From Coenobita brevimanus (Eukaryota > Arthropoda > Malacostraca > Decapoda > Coenobitidae): a stretch of DNA of 64,000 bases. The notes under the pieces are model-generated. The model had not been told where the DNA came from. It did no database searches and saw nothing but the letters and a program-made list of their open reading frames with translations. Below are positions 1 through 10,745 of this stretch, in pieces. A program made the position numbers and the translations under genes. The stretch's first letter is position 1; each line of letters starts with the position of its first letter. Where the stretch lies: assembly GCA_032717465.1 (NCBI GenBank), contig CM064715.1, positions 38,651,159-38,715,158 on the forward strand. Direction: 5' to 3'.

Positions 1-960
1 AACGCCTACTGTAACTCCCGCTTCCCAAAATTCTCAAGTCAAACCAGCTACCCTCTACCCTAGCTCCCAGTCCTTCCCATAACCCCCTTTCTTTAGTTTT
101 TCTCGCCTTTCCGAGATCTCCTTATTTTTTAATATCCTTCCACAGTTTCCACGCTCATCAACTGCAAGTTCCTCTCGCATCCCAACCACTCAGCTCCCTC
201 TGGATCCCATAATCCCCTTTCTTATCTCTCCCTCAGCTTTCAGTTCTCTCCATCATCCCCAACACCTGCAATCCCTGTCTCCCTCATCTCCAGGCTCTCT
301 CCGCATCCCCTAAACTTTCTCCATCTCCCTTAGTCGCCCCCTTCCCCTTCCCCTCGTCCTTTCCAGCCTTCCTACTAATTCCTCTCTCTTCTCCAGTCAC
401 TCAGTTCTCTCCGTTTCTACTAAGCTTTTCCCTTGTCCCTCAGTCCTCTCCTCCACCTCATTTCTCCTAGTCCTCCACCTAACCCTCTCACTTCTCCAGT
501 CATCCAATTCTCTCCTTTTCCCTCAAGCTTTCTCAGTGTACCTGAACTCTCCCGTTGTCTCTTCGCGTTTTACTCACCTCCTGAAACACATACCAAGTCT
601 TCCCACAACGCTTCCGGCCTCCCTACCACTTTTCCTATCTCCCAAACTCACTTCATCTCCCTAACCCTGTCTCACCCGGCCCCCCTCCTCCCCCCGCTAC
701 CCCCAGTAACCAGTTTCCTCCAATTCTCTCAATTTTTATCCATCTTCCTTGCTCCATCTTATTCATCTTTTTTCTAATTTTCATCCCATTCTTCCACTCT
801 CACCCCATTACCCGATTTTCTCCGTTCCCTCCAAGTCTTCCCTTACCCCCCCATTTAACTCCAGCCCTTCCCTTTACCACCCCCTCTATCTCCCTTCATC
901 CCTCCCCACGACCCATCCCTCCCCCACCCCATCATCACCACCTCATAACCCCACTTGGTC
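1..960. repeat. Pyrimidine-rich low-complexity tract
   Basis: About 960 bases of C and T with few purines on the plus strand, built from degenerate CTCCCTCAGTTCTCTCC-like words. The open frames here are rich in Ser, Pro, Leu and Phe in every frame, which is what base composition alone gives. I see no splice-consistent or conserved coding signal. Confidence 0.75.
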
Positions 961-1077
961 AGAGGGTTACCACTTGGCTTGCTGCTCATTTGCATATTAA
1001 GCAGCTCGCTCCAGACTTCGCCGCTGGAAGACTTGGTACCTGGCTGGGTGAGTTAGGTGCAGGCCAGGGCAGTGAGT

Positions 1078-1735
1078 CGGGTGGATTTGGTGAGTTGTAT
1101 TTAGTGAGTCACGTGGATATGATGAGTCAGATGGATTTGGTGATCTGGATGGATCTGGTGACTCGGATAGATCTAATAAGTTGGGCATATTTCATGAGGC
1201 AGGCGGACCTGACGAATAGGGTGTATTTGGTGAGTCGCGTAGATATGATGAGTCAGGTAGATTTGGTGAGACAGGTGAGTTTAGTGAATCTGATGGAGTT
1301 AGCGAGTTGGATGGATTTGGTGAGTCAAGTAAATCTTATGAGTCACGTGTATCTGGTAAATCCTACTGAACTGGTGAGTAAGGCGATTAGGTGAATCGGG
1401 TGGATTTAGAGAGTGAGGTAAATGCTGATGTTTTAAGTCTGCGAGTCAGAATCAACTGAGAAGATGTGATGTTGAATCAAGCTAACACATACATGTTAAT
1501 GAGTCAGGTGAATATTAGGTTATTTAGATAGACAGATGGTACAATGCCGGTGAGTCAAGTGATGCTGATTTGTTGGTGGGTAAGGTGGATGAGTTGGTGA
1601 GTCAGGTGAGTGGTTGTGCTAGTGAGACGGGTGGATGATAGCTAATGTCTATGAGTTAGGTTAATTGCGTGTTAGTGAGTCAGGTGAAAGCTAGTCTATT
1701 GATTTAGTGAGTCAGTTGGTAGTTGAGTCCCGCCC
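1078..1735 (+). repeat. 18-bp minisatellite (GTGAGTCAGGTGGATTTG-like)
   Basis: Consecutive 18-bp units of the form GGTGAGTCAGGTGGATTT run with almost constant period from about 1078 to 1400. They become more degenerate to about 1735, where GTGAGTCAGGTGA words persist. Because 18 is a multiple of three, one frame stays open (990-1394) and reads as a six-residue repeat like LVSQVD. I regard that frame as a by-product of the array and not a gene. Confidence 0.8.
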
Positions 1736-1794
1736 TGAGGCCAGTATGGACAGGAAAGACGGACTGACCGCCAATTAGACGCTAACTACCCTTC

Positions 1795-2025
1795 GTCATT
1801 ATACCTACTCTTCCAAAGCTCATTTTCTACTACCACTTCAGTATTTGCTACCTGTAAGCTTCCTTATTATTGCTGCATCAGTATATATTACCAAGCTCAT
1901 TTCTTGCTGCCAATCTCTTAAGCTTATTACTATCGCATCAAAATCTCCCAAGTTAATTTCTTGCTGCTGCATCAGTCTCACAGGCATATTTCTTAATGTC
2001 TAGTCAAAATCTCCCTTGAAGTACC
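1795..2025 (+). repeat. Degenerate ~60-bp tandem repeat
   Basis: Words such as AAGCTCATTTCTTGCTGC and GCATCAGTATAT recur about four times, in variants spaced roughly 55-65 bp apart. Nothing coding is visible. Confidence 0.5.
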
Positions 2026-2037
2026 TTGACTTTTTTT

Positions 2038-2105
2038 AATTTTATTCTTTTTACTGTCAGATAATTTTTTCTTCAGCTTAAGAGAAGCTTCCGGTACTGG
2101 AGGGA
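2038..2105 (+). repeat. ~100-bp dispersed repeat (GATTTTATTCA family), copy
   Basis: One of about 25-30 related copies in the window. The family reads CTCCTTCAGTAC, then TTTTATTCTTGCTA, then CAGACGATTTTATTCA, then CTTAAGAGAGACTTTTC, and ends in an ACTGGAGGGGCTAA-like word. This copy has the TTTTATTCTTTTTACTG, TTCAGCTTAAGAGAAGC and ACTGGAGGGACT parts. Confidence 0.6.
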
Positions 2106-2131
2106 CTGGGAAGAGTCACCATAATTCCTTT

Positions 2132-2133
<2 letters not shown>

Positions 2134-2220
<87 letters not shown>
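2134..2220 (+). repeat. (GT)n microsatellite
   Basis: An almost pure GT run of about 80 bp with one interruption near its end. It generates a spurious Cys-Val open frame. Confidence 0.95.
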
Positions 2221-2304
2221 TCCTTGCTACTGCTTAACAATTCTATTCAGTTTACGGGAAAACCTTTAGTGATGGGAGGTTACATACACTCTTCAGTAAA
2301 TGAC

Positions 2305-2380
2305 TTGTTACAATTTTATTCTTGCAACTAAAGACATTGTATTCAGCTTAAGTGAGGCCTTTGGTGGTAATGGGGTTAAA
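2305..2380 (+). repeat. GATTTTATTCA-family dispersed repeat, copy
   Basis: Contains CAATTTTATTCTTGCAACTA, then TATTCAGCTTAAGTGAGGC and a GGGGTTA end, in the same order as the family pattern. It lies about 270 bp from the previous copy and in the same orientation. Confidence 0.55.
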
Positions 2381-2814
2381 AGCAATCTTTAATAACGCCT
2401 TCAGTATCATGATGTCTTTGGTATTATAATCTTGCCCATGCTTAGAGAAGATTCAGGTAGTGAAGTGGAAAATGAGTAAGAGATAGGTTCGTGTGTTAAT
2501 TACTATTTTATTACATCTTTCCTAGTTTTATAATTGCCTTGTTCAAGTAGTACATAAAGATATTAGAGAAATAATGACCTTGTGTGAGAAGTCGTGATAT
2601 TGATGTGCTTTTTAATTACAGCGAGAAATAAGTTAAAAGGAAAGGGTTTATTGCCAATTTAAGCGATTATTTTGTTTATAATCTTTGGTGCATTTTTTTC
2701 TTTAATTACTTGCTCAGAGGGCGACTCTCCCGAGGTGAATAAAACTGAATGGCAGTAGCAAGAAAAAAAATAATACAAATGAGAGTTAATGGATATTATC
2801 TGTAACTCTTCCTT

Positions 2815-3045
2815 ACAAGGATGCTCTCTTAACCTAAATAAAGTCGTTTGATGGTACACGATGAACACAAATGATGATAATAGTGTTACTGATGATAAAA
2901 AAAAAAAAAAAAAAAAAAAGATAATAAAGGTATCGTGCTGTAAGAGAGTAACCCTTTGAATTAGGTGACATTTTAGTCTCTTGCTGCTGTCTCCCGACGC
3001 TTTTACTCAGCCGAGGGGAAATTTTCGAACTCGAGGGGTTAGAAA
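2815..3045. repeat. Two GATTTTATTCA-family copies in opposite orientation around a poly(A) run
   Basis: A partial minus-strand copy (CTCTTAACCTAAATAAAGTC) lies near 2825-2850. A plus-strand copy spans about 2947-3045, with CCCGACGCTTTTACTCAGC and a GGGGTTAG end. A run of about 22 A lies between them (2899-2920). Confidence 0.55.
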
Positions 3046-3394
3046 TGGCCACTTGCCATCAATACCCGAGTTAAACAGAATGTCTGAATTAAATACCTTA
3101 GTTGTAGTGTACTTCAAGTGAAAAATGTATCCCTGCATCTTTTGTGGTTAATATTTTGCTGTGTATATCCTCGTTGTCACTTTTGATGGTAAGTTCTTGC
3201 ACCTCGAGGATATTATTGTGTATATGATTGCCACCTCCACTAAATTTTGTGTGGCAAAGGCGAGGCCAGATGTCATAAAGAGGTAAGTCAAGGGTATTAT
3301 CTAATCTTTCCAGTTCGAATAGCCTCTGACAGATTAGGTATATTGTGGTGACGTGAAAAATATGAAAGATGCATTATCGTAGTGAAAGGATTGG
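3046..3394. other. No feature recognised
   Basis: AT-moderate sequence with no open frame of note, no array and no recognisable mobile-element motif. Confidence 0.5.
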
Positions 3395-3490
3395 CCATCT
3401 CATTCCGATGACGTACGTTTGTCTTCCATTACTGCCACCACCAGGCAGGTATATTCAGCTCTGGAGAGACTTTTGAATTGAAAGAGTTTG
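3395..3490 (+). repeat. GATTTTATTCA-family dispersed repeat, degenerate copy
   Basis: Matches the family order (TTCCGATGACGTACG, TTACTGCCACCACCAGGC, TATTCAGCTCTGGAGAGAC), but with several substitutions. Confidence 0.4.
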
Positions 3491-3727
3491 ATATAACTTT
3501 CATGAACCACTTCACTAAGAAAGGTTTATGTTATGGTGAGTACAATCGTCTGTTTTAGCAAGGAAAGCATTGGATCCAAGGGGTTAAATACTCCTCTTGG
3601 CATTACTGCTTTCTATTGCCCGTCAGGGAGTGGCTGAGCACTTCGTTGGATGAGAAAGTTGGTGGGTTTCATGATGAGTTGTTACTTGTGATTCGGAAAA
3701 GAAAGTTTGTCAATGGATTTAATGATC

Positions 3728-3729
<2 letters not shown>

Positions 3730-3811
<82 letters not shown>

Positions 3812-3816
3812 TGTGA

Positions 3817-3887
<71 letters not shown>

Positions 3888-3919
3888 TATTAGAGAGAGA
3901 GTGAGGGCTGATGGTAAGA

Positions 3920-3960
<41 letters not shown>
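3730..3960. repeat. Compound microsatellite (GT)n-(GA)n-(AT)n-(GA)n-(GT)n
   Basis: Ordered blocks: GT about 3730-3780, GA about 3781-3808, AT about 3820-3892, a short GA block at 3892-3901, and GT about 3922-3960. Open frames across it are simple dipeptide repeats. Confidence 0.95.
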
Positions 3961-3963
<3 letters not shown>

Positions 3964-4709
3964 AAAGCTATGACTGGATGACTATATAATGGGTAGGGCG
4001 TGTGTGCGAGTATTGGTATGAGGGTGTGGGTAGTTAATCAAGACCGTGTGCACACGCACATGTGCATCATATGAGAGAATGTGCACACGAGAATCCTTAG
4101 CTGCACCCTCGCACTAATTTACAGGGCCACAGGTGGCCCACAAGCATATACGATACAACTAAAAGTAAGAACGTTCATTACCTGTGAGAGCTTTACGGCT
4201 TTCATATGCACTTTTGTTTTCCAGGGAGGTGTAACTAGAGGTGGAAATCATCAAATAGTTTTCCTGTCCAACGAGAGTTTAACAATGAATAGACAGAATT
4301 AAAACTGTTTTATTCCATTGTGCCCAGACTCGTTAAATATGTAAGACTGAGAAAGTATTCATGATGGTTCTTAGTCAGTTCCTATGAGCGCCAGATAATA
4401 TCATCATGAATCACACAGCACAGTCATACGTTTTCAGGCGGTCAATTGACCAGTTTTAGTCGTGAAGTGTCTGCCACCTGAATGACAAACTAACTCATGC
4501 ACAACTGCGGCTCAATGACTTAATAAATTCAGTCCCTGGAATTAAGAGGAAGACTGTGAAACGCAATGAGGACGAGAGCTGCAGAGTTGACCAGTTGTAC
4601 TCGTATGTATATCTACTGGCCTTTAATTCCTTTAGATCATCTCAAACCTGTGTCAAATCCTGATGAGATCTAAGTTAATTACTGATATTGAAACGGCTTA
4701 AAAGTATTG

Positions 4710-4711
<2 letters not shown>
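3961..4711. other. No gene recognised
   Basis: Unique-looking sequence. The open frame at 4081-4302 has no domain I recognise and no matching splice or start context. Confidence 0.5.
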
Positions 4712-4747
<36 letters not shown>

Positions 4748-4792
4748 CTGTCAGTCTATCTATCTATGTATATTTATCTGTCTATCTATGTC
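4712..4792 (+). repeat. (TC)n followed by (TCTA)n microsatellite
   Basis: A CT dinucleotide run of about 32 bp, then degenerate CTATCTATCTATG words. Confidence 0.9.
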
Positions 4793-4849
4793 TACTATTA
4801 CTGCCCGCTGCCTGGCCACTAGGCTAATCTAAGGACTAACCGTATGAAG

Positions 4850-5160
4850 CATACTGTAAACCATGAGATGTCTCTTTGTGATGCCATTCTTAGCCGCGAC
4901 CTGTCTCGGTTGACCCTGGCTCAGGCTATCACAAATACTCGTACTGACTCAGCTGCCACCATAGTTTGGAGCACGGCGTATCAGCAATGACAAGGATCAA
5001 TCATTGTTTAACTGCAGGGAGGGAACGGAGGCAGAGGCGAATCCAAGTGATGAGGACCGCTCCCACAAAATGCTCTAGCTAATCCTATTAGAATGAACTG
5101 TCATGATCGTCCCCATTATGAGTTGATTGGAAATGGATATAGCGCTGCTGTCAAATAAGT
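4850..5160 (+). other. Coding-like stretch without assignable function
   Basis: From the ATG near 4869 a 40-codon frame reads through a leucine/arginine-rich segment with words DAILSRDLSRLTLAQAI, then meets a stop. The base composition is more coding-like than its surroundings. The pattern faintly recalls the end of an LTR-retrotransposon gag capsid region, but I see no zinc knuckle, protease or reverse transcriptase nearby. Treat as unassigned. Confidence 0.2.
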
Positions 5161-5202
5161 CAGTGGAGGAAAAAGAGACGTGGCTACTGGGATATATCAA
5201 GA

Positions 5203-5247
5203 GTGGCTAGTGATAGGGTGGCTAGTGATAAAGTGGCTAGAGATAGA
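5203..5247 (+). repeat. 15-bp minisatellite, three units
   Basis: Three head-to-tail copies of GTGGCTAGTGATAGG, the last with substitutions. This explains the SLATL tripeptide-like repeat in the minus-strand open frame. Confidence 0.85.
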
Positions 5248-5532
5248 GTGAGAGAAGTATTCCAAGATGTTGAGTCGTAAGTTAAGAATTTGTATATATA
5301 GTAACTTGTACATAGCAATCTAGTAACGTAACTGTTCCCATTTAGTATTCTGTTGGCTGAAGTGTCTGACTGATCTTGTTTGAATAAGTCTGTAAGTGAT
5401 TCTAAGTAGGTTAGTAGCATCCCTCTTTGTATCTGTTTATTATGCAAAGGATCTAATTCTGTAAGGTTTATTTGCATGAGCGTCATTGCCTTTGTGATGA
5501 ACCCTCAGAGGCAAATCTCCCTGCGCGGCCCG

Positions 5533-5665
5533 TAACACTATCTATCTGTTTATCTATCCATCTATCTATTTGTAGTTAGACGCTTAATCCCGTAAGAGGC
5601 GGCCACAAACAAAATCTCCTCCATGTCGCACTGCCTTCTTCCATTCGCAACCACGTCCCACTAAT
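5533..5665 (-). mobile_element. RTE-type LINE 3' end fragment with (GATA)n tail
   Basis: Read on the minus strand, a short piece ends in GTGGCCGCCTCTTACGGGAT and TAAGCGTCTAAC, followed by degenerate GATAGATAGATGG. The same tail order occurs at 28.05 kb (minus), 30.73 kb (minus) and 58.1 kb (plus). Only the extreme 3' end is present and no coding sequence remains. Confidence 0.6.
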
Positions 5666-5873
5666 TCAGAGGTCCAAACATGTCAAATAATTATTGACCC
5701 AAAGTGTATATGAGAATGAAAGACTGATGATATTCAGTGTTACCGAAGACTCGGGTGTGATCTGGACAGTCTTACAGGTAAAAGTCAGGTTATATTTAGG
5801 AAATCTGTTATTCAGAGAGAGAAAGAGAGGGGGGGGGGAGGAATTGCCTGATTGATTCAGATATAATTCGGGA

Positions 5874-5875
<2 letters not shown>

Positions 5876-5912
<37 letters not shown>
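5876..5912 (+). repeat. (TAA)n microsatellite
   Basis: About 12 consecutive AAT/TAA triplets, followed by degenerate AAT triplets to 5940. Confidence 0.95.
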
Positions 5913-5914
<2 letters not shown>

Positions 5915-5944
5915 GTAATAACAGTGATAATAATAATTACAACA

Positions 5945-6235
5945 ACACGTCAAGCGCACCCAGAGAGCGCATACCTCCGCCAACACCTAAACCAGATAAC
6001 TCGGATCACCACCAAAATTTGAACAACTCTGTCTAGACCCATGACCCACATATCCACAAAAATTTCATTGATCTTCAACAATAGTTTTTTGAGACATCTT
6101 GTGGACAAACAAACAAAAAACAGTCCTGAACGGTGACTCGAACTCTGATCACCAAATTTAATCAATTCTTCCTTGGCCTATAACCCACATATTCCCAAAA
6201 TTTCACTGAACTCCATTGATAACTTTTTTTTTTAG
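5945..6235 (+). repeat. Interspersed repeat starting GCGCACCCAGAGAGCGCATA, two internal units
   Basis: Begins with a short conserved-looking block (AGAGAGCGCATACCTCCGCC). It then has two related units about 139 bp apart: ACCCACATATCCACAAAAAT near 6045 and ACCCACATATTCCCAAAATT near 6184. The order resembles dispersed repeats I know from invertebrate genomes, but I cannot name the family. A spurious minus-strand open frame crosses it. Confidence 0.45.
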
Positions 6236-6364
6236 ATTTCTTCGATTCGTTGGCTGAGGTAATGATGATGATGAAATTGGTCTAAAAGAGAAAAATAGAA
6301 AATAACAGAAAGGTGATTAGGGATATATAGGATGCAGGCTGTTTCAAATAATTTGCGTTTGTTG

Positions 6365-6610
6365 GTTTCCTTTCTTTGTGTTGGGTGCAAATTTCTTTCT
6401 CGTCCATGCACACGGTTCCTGTCTGTCTCTTATTCCTGGCAAGCAGCGGAGTGCCACAGGGATCAGCTGTCGATCCTGCTCTTTTTACAGTTTATACGAT
6501 ATCAACGATGTATGATTAATCACTTCGTATCAAATTTGGTGGGTGGTACTAAGATTGACGATTATTATAACCAATTATTACACACTAATTGTCCAACAGA
6601 ATCTAAGTAA
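6365..6610 (+). pseudogene. Decayed LINE reverse transcriptase fragment (CR1-like)
   Basis: Near 6445 the plus strand spells SGVPQGSAVDPALF, the family's (S)GVPQGSVLGPLLF block between the palm motifs. This is followed, after an apparent frame slip, by an IND word and then HFVSNLVGGTKIDD in the position where an active enzyme has KFADDTK. The catalytic aspartate pair is lost, and at least two frameshifts separate the motifs. With the piece at 8.2-8.6 kb it probably forms one old CR1/Jockey-type LINE in plus orientation, split by later sequence. Assignment is by motif only. Confidence 0.55.
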
Positions 6611-6989
6611 ATCAAAAGAATGGTCATTCCGATTCCAAATTCTGTTTATCAGACTGTCGGTGAACAGTCAACATGGATCATAAACCTTAACAAATACAGT
6701 ACAATCCGTCATAACTCCTGAACACAGAGGTTTTAGTTTTTATAAACATCTAGTCTTAGTCCTCGTGTTTTTCTATACCTGAAACAACTCTCAAAATAGC
6801 TAACACATATCGTTAATATCCCAAAACACATTCAGTTAAAACCCTGATATATGCATATTCTACTTGCTTGTTCGTTCTCAACACTGTCCATTTCTAAATG
6901 GTATATCTGCTTTTTTTTTTTTTTTTTTTCCACAGAGGGATTTCATGCTCCACTGAGTATCAACTGAATAAGGCCATAGGTAATTGGTC
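6611..6989. other. No gene recognised; possible spacer within the old LINE
   Basis: AT-rich sequence with a poly(T) run at about 6911-6929. The minus-strand open frame at 6878-7117 has no recognisable domain. Confidence 0.4.
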
Positions 6990-7400
6990 AGGAATAGGTC
7001 AATTTTTACTGTTTTGGTTCGATTTAGACTAAACTTGATGGAAGAAGACAGGTTTAGCAAAGGATGAAGTGATTCATTTTTTAGGGGAGGAGGGGAAAAT
7101 CTAACAGAAATGGTCACAGGACAAGGTCAGACATTCTGCCCTTCAACTCAGAAAGTACGTATTTAATTTGGATTAAAGTTCATGGAGGAGTTGTAGATCA
7201 GCCAGAGAGGAAATTATTTTTTTTTTATGAGAATAATTATGTCAAAGATTGAAGTCACTGGGGAAAGTGAACGTAAGTATCTTTTATTCATTATGAACCA
7301 AACTTAGTGTAGAGGTTAATGGTCACGCAAGGATGAAGTATTGTAGGTTTTGGAACAATATGTCAAAGGTCAAGGTCACGGAGCAGGGACAAATGTTCAG
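6990..7400 (+). repeat. AAGGTCA-family degenerate tandem repeat, plus orientation
   Basis: Units of about 120-140 bp follow one pattern: 'gattcagaccaaacttggtggaag', then 'caaggatgaa', then 'tgagaataa', then 'gtcaaaggtcaaggtcac', degenerating from unit to unit. AAGGTCA words occur near 7110 and 7370. The same family is found at 10.2, 13.5-14.3, 22.9, 32.2, 38.4-39.0 and 57.4-57.8 kb. Confidence 0.6.
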
Positions 7401-8220
7401 TCGTAGACCAATTGTAAGGCGTGTATGCTGCGTTCTCTGCTTTCTCCTTCTTGATTTAACTCCCGATGATTTTATTAAGCTTGAGATACTTTTCGAATGG
7501 GAACGGATTAGCCAGAGCCTTCATTAACCCCTTCAGTCCTGCAATGCTCAAGTTAAATAACTTATAAACACCTTCTGAACATCTAGCACAGAGGCTTTTA
7601 AAACGCTATGAACTAAGTATAAAAATACATTTCATAAATTCGTGAAGATGTAGGCATAGCAGTGCACTAAAAAAAAACTGAAACAAAGTAGAGGCAGTAA
7701 AGGATATGTAACCACATCCTTACATTATTTTTTTATATATTTTACTCTAGTTCCTGTCATTATGGTGTGGCAATGCATAATGATACGTTCACCTGAAAAA
7801 TGTCGTGAGTATGGTGTAACTATTAACCAGCCATGCAGTGCATAAGAGTGTGTCATTCAAAAGTGTAGGGATGGGGTTACATATCCTTTGTTGCCTCGAC
7901 CTTTTTTTCATTGTTTTGGGGTTCACTGCTATCTCTTTATGTATTTTATATTTACTATAAAGAAATTCCAGATTTTGCAAAGCGGAGTTCACAATTTAAA
8001 ATTCAAGATTGAAATAAAAAGAAATTTACCGTAAGTGATGCAAAATATAAATTATCAAGTAGTGACTCTTTAGAAAGATATATAAAGTTTTCAGGAAAGA
8101 TATATAAAGTTTTCAAAGCAGCGTAATGAATCCCCCTCTCCCAAAAAAGGACAAAATGAATTATCGAATTCATAAACCAAAATTCCATACTTAGTGGTAA
8201 AGACATGCCGTAATTACTCG
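7401..8220. other. No gene; short direct repeat only
   Basis: The open frames here have no recognisable domain. An exact tandem doubling of GAAAGATATATAAAGTTTTC occurs near 8074-8117. A degenerate start word of the ~100-bp dispersed family (AACCCCTTCAGTCCTGC) lies near 7530. Confidence 0.5.
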
Positions 8221-8224
8221 TATC

Positions 8225-8610
8225 GGTTTATAACAGTCTTGTGGCGCCACATTTGGAATATTCAGTATAGTTTCGATTCCTTCCTGTGCAAGAATCAAGT
8301 AAATAAGAGCTAGACGAAGGCAGAGAATGTAAATCTATGCCTTCCTTACGTAACACAGCCAACAGTATAATATAAGACTAAAGGACCTGGACCTACGAGT
8401 ATTCCCTTCATCAAAGCCCGATTGAATTGAAAATTAATTGAATGTTTATAAATCTTAATGGGTTGTTAAGATGTGCTTATTGCTTTTATTTTTTTTTTTT
8501 ACTTTTGTTTTTCACATCTTTGTGTGTGGATATTGTTTAAAATTTAAAGGTCAAAGGATTAACTTTGATGTCACGAAATATTTCTTCACCAATAATAACG
8601 ATCTCTCCTA
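8225..8610 (+). pseudogene. Decayed C-terminal region of a CR1-like LINE reverse transcriptase
   Basis: The plus strand spells YNSLVAPHLEYSV near 8230, the LINE thumb/C-terminal block usually written LYxSLVRPHLEY. It goes on to RLKDLDL near 8380 and an IECL/INLNG-like word near 8440, and then KYFFTNN near 8577, the conserved YFFxNR region of CR1-type C-termini. Stops and frameshifts break it throughout, so it is a fossil. The motif order agrees with the fragment at 6.4 kb, suggesting a single element about 2.2 kb long. Confidence 0.5.
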
Positions 8611-8905
8611 AAATAGTCTTTCAAAGCACCAGCACAGGCATAACAAATAGACATCGATTGACTACTACCAGAAGTTATCTAGTATATGAATATATGGTGT
8701 CACGCATGTCTCACTATGGCTCAAGCTGCATAACCTAACACTGAAAAATTGTTCACCTATGTATACATATTTCTATGTTAATATGTATATGTATATAAAG
8801 TATGACATGCAGTATTAGTTATATATATTGTAGAAGACTCAGCTTGATTTTAGTGCCAATTTCAGATTTCTCTGTAGAATTTCCTTGAAGCAATTTTCAG
8901 TCCAG
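8611..8905. other. No feature recognised
   Basis: AT-rich sequence with short ATATGT-like words. Nothing further can be supported. Confidence 0.4.
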
Positions 8906-9078
8906 AATAGTGTTTCTTTTACACTTTATTCTTGTACAACCTGGTCCGGGAATTGAAAGAAAGCCGTTTACTACACTACCTGCTCTTAAACTCCAGCAAT
9001 TTTTCAACTACTGCAATAAGGTCGTGCCACCTGGGAATGACCAGGTTTGTGTGTCCAATAGATATATTCAAAACCTTG

Positions 9079-9079
9079 T

Positions 9080-9120
<41 letters not shown>
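9079..9120 (+). repeat. (CT)n microsatellite
   Basis: A pure CT run of about 42 bp. The flanking open frame is Ser-Leu and spurious. Confidence 0.95.
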
Positions 9121-9122
<2 letters not shown>

Positions 9123-9240
9123 TACCTTCTGCATTTCTTCCTCCATTTACACTGTAATCCTTTCCTATCTTTCCCTCCCTATCACTCACATAGTCTCTGA
9201 TTGTGTAAATATCTTGATGACAAGCTAGGTAGTTTATACC

Positions 9241-9358
<118 letters not shown>

Positions 9359-9539
9359 CAGGGCTTGTAGTAATGGTGTGAGCGCGAGTGTGTATGGAAG
9401 TGAATGTGCGTTTGAAAAGAACTGGTCGTAAACCCCCCCCCCCTCTCTCTCTCTCTCGTAACCATAACTCAACTCTCTGGTGGGGAAAAAATCAATTCCC
9501 GCGAGAGTTTACTTCCATCCCGGGTTTAATCGAGGACAT

Positions 9540-9860
9540 AAAAGCCGCCTCGGTCAACAGTGCAGACGAGATGCTGGTGTTCCTGTGTTTCGTTCCTTGT
9601 TCCTTTGTTCCTTGTTGTTCCGTCTCTTGTAATTTTTTCCTTGTTCTGTTTTCTGTTCCTGATTTGGTATGTCAACAATGCAGAAGAGATGCTGGTGTTC
9701 CTAAGTTTCGTTCCTTGTTCCTTTTGTTTCTTGAATCTCCGTTCCCTGTTTCTGATTGGATCGATTATTCGTAACAATGGAGACTACTGTAGATACCAAT
9801 ATTCGTGTACTTTGTTCCTTGCTCCATATTGTCCCGTTCCCTATTTCTGAGTCGCCCAAT
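9540..9860 (+). repeat. TGTTCC-family tandem repeat, about two units
   Basis: Two related units start with GTCAACAGTGCAGACGAGAT (near 9553) and GTCAACAATGCAGAAGAGAT (near 9671). Each continues GCTGGTGTTCCT and then TTCGTTCCTTGTTCC. The family's main array lies at 14.34-15.60 and 20.86-21.08 kb. Confidence 0.6.
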
Positions 9861-9939
9861 GAACAATGGTCAGGAGATTATGTGGAAGGTTGTTACATCC
9901 GTACTCGCAAAGCGAGAGTTGAGTTTGGTTTTACACAGC

Positions 9940-9959
9940 GCGCGCGCTCGCGCGTGTGC

Positions 9960-10042
<83 letters not shown>
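9940..10042 (+). repeat. (CG)n/(GT)n alternating purine-pyrimidine tract
   Basis: A short GCGCGCGCTCGCGCG block passes into a (GT)n run of about 80 bp. This alternation can adopt Z-DNA in principle. Confidence 0.9.
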
Positions 10043-10044
<2 letters not shown>

Positions 10045-10149
10045 CAAAATATCTCGAACACTTTTAAACCTATTTTCCTCAATTTGGTGGAATGATCCAG
10101 GGTTGGCCAAGGTGCTGACCAACTTTTTTAAAGCAGTAGACAAAATTTC

Positions 10150-10375
10150 TTAGTCACATAAGAAGGTCAAAACAAACAAGTTATGATCCGATTTTCTTCA
10201 AATTTGTTCCAAGGACTGAAGATAAGACATCAACATAAGGGTCCGATTTCAGGATCACTCAGTCATAGATCAAGGCCACATGGCATGGTCAAAGATGAAG
10301 GTCATGTGGGGAAAGATCAAAGATAAAGGTCACGTGGGTTAAGGCATTTTTGTCACACCCGCGGGAGAGGCCAAA
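10150..10375 (+). repeat. AAGGTCA-family repeat, plus orientation
   Basis: Contains ATAGATCAAGGCCACATGGC, GATGAAGGTCATGTGGGG and GATAAAGGTCACGTGGG in close succession, with the preceding 'ccgatttcaggatcactcagtc' block typical of the family. Confidence 0.55.
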
Positions 10376-10439
10376 TTTAATGTTTGTCCCCTTCCCTCCT
10401 TCTCTCACTCACTGAGTTACTATGCTTTCATCAAGAATG

Positions 10440-10745
10440 GGGTACAGATCTTAAGGGAGGAGCGTTAGGAAAATGAAATTTTCCACAATGGTAGATTTCC
10501 CCCCAGGCCAGGTTTCAGGCAGGGTGAGATGCCCACTGGCAGCAGCCCCCAGGTGTTCTGCCCAAAACCATTAGGTCCGGACAGTTTTTTTTTTTGTTTT
10601 TTTTTTTCTACTTAGGGACACAAATTCTTGCACAATGTTAAAGTTTCAATCGCTCCAAGTTATAAGTATGGTGACGCCCTCGAGGGCTTCTGTCTGCAGG
10701 GGTAGCCACCAACGGCGATCTCAGCCAAAGTCGTTATGTATAGCA
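10440..10745 (-). repeat. ~140-bp tandem family, fragment upstream of the Jockey LINE
   Basis: Carries the family's signature read on the plus strand: a short T-rich block, TTAGGGACACAAATTCTTGC, ACAATGTTAAAG, and a GC-rich block near CCCCCAGGCCAGGTTTCAGG. The orientation is opposite to the copies at 42.1-42.9 kb. The array appears to resume after the LINE at 12.80 kb. Confidence 0.55.
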
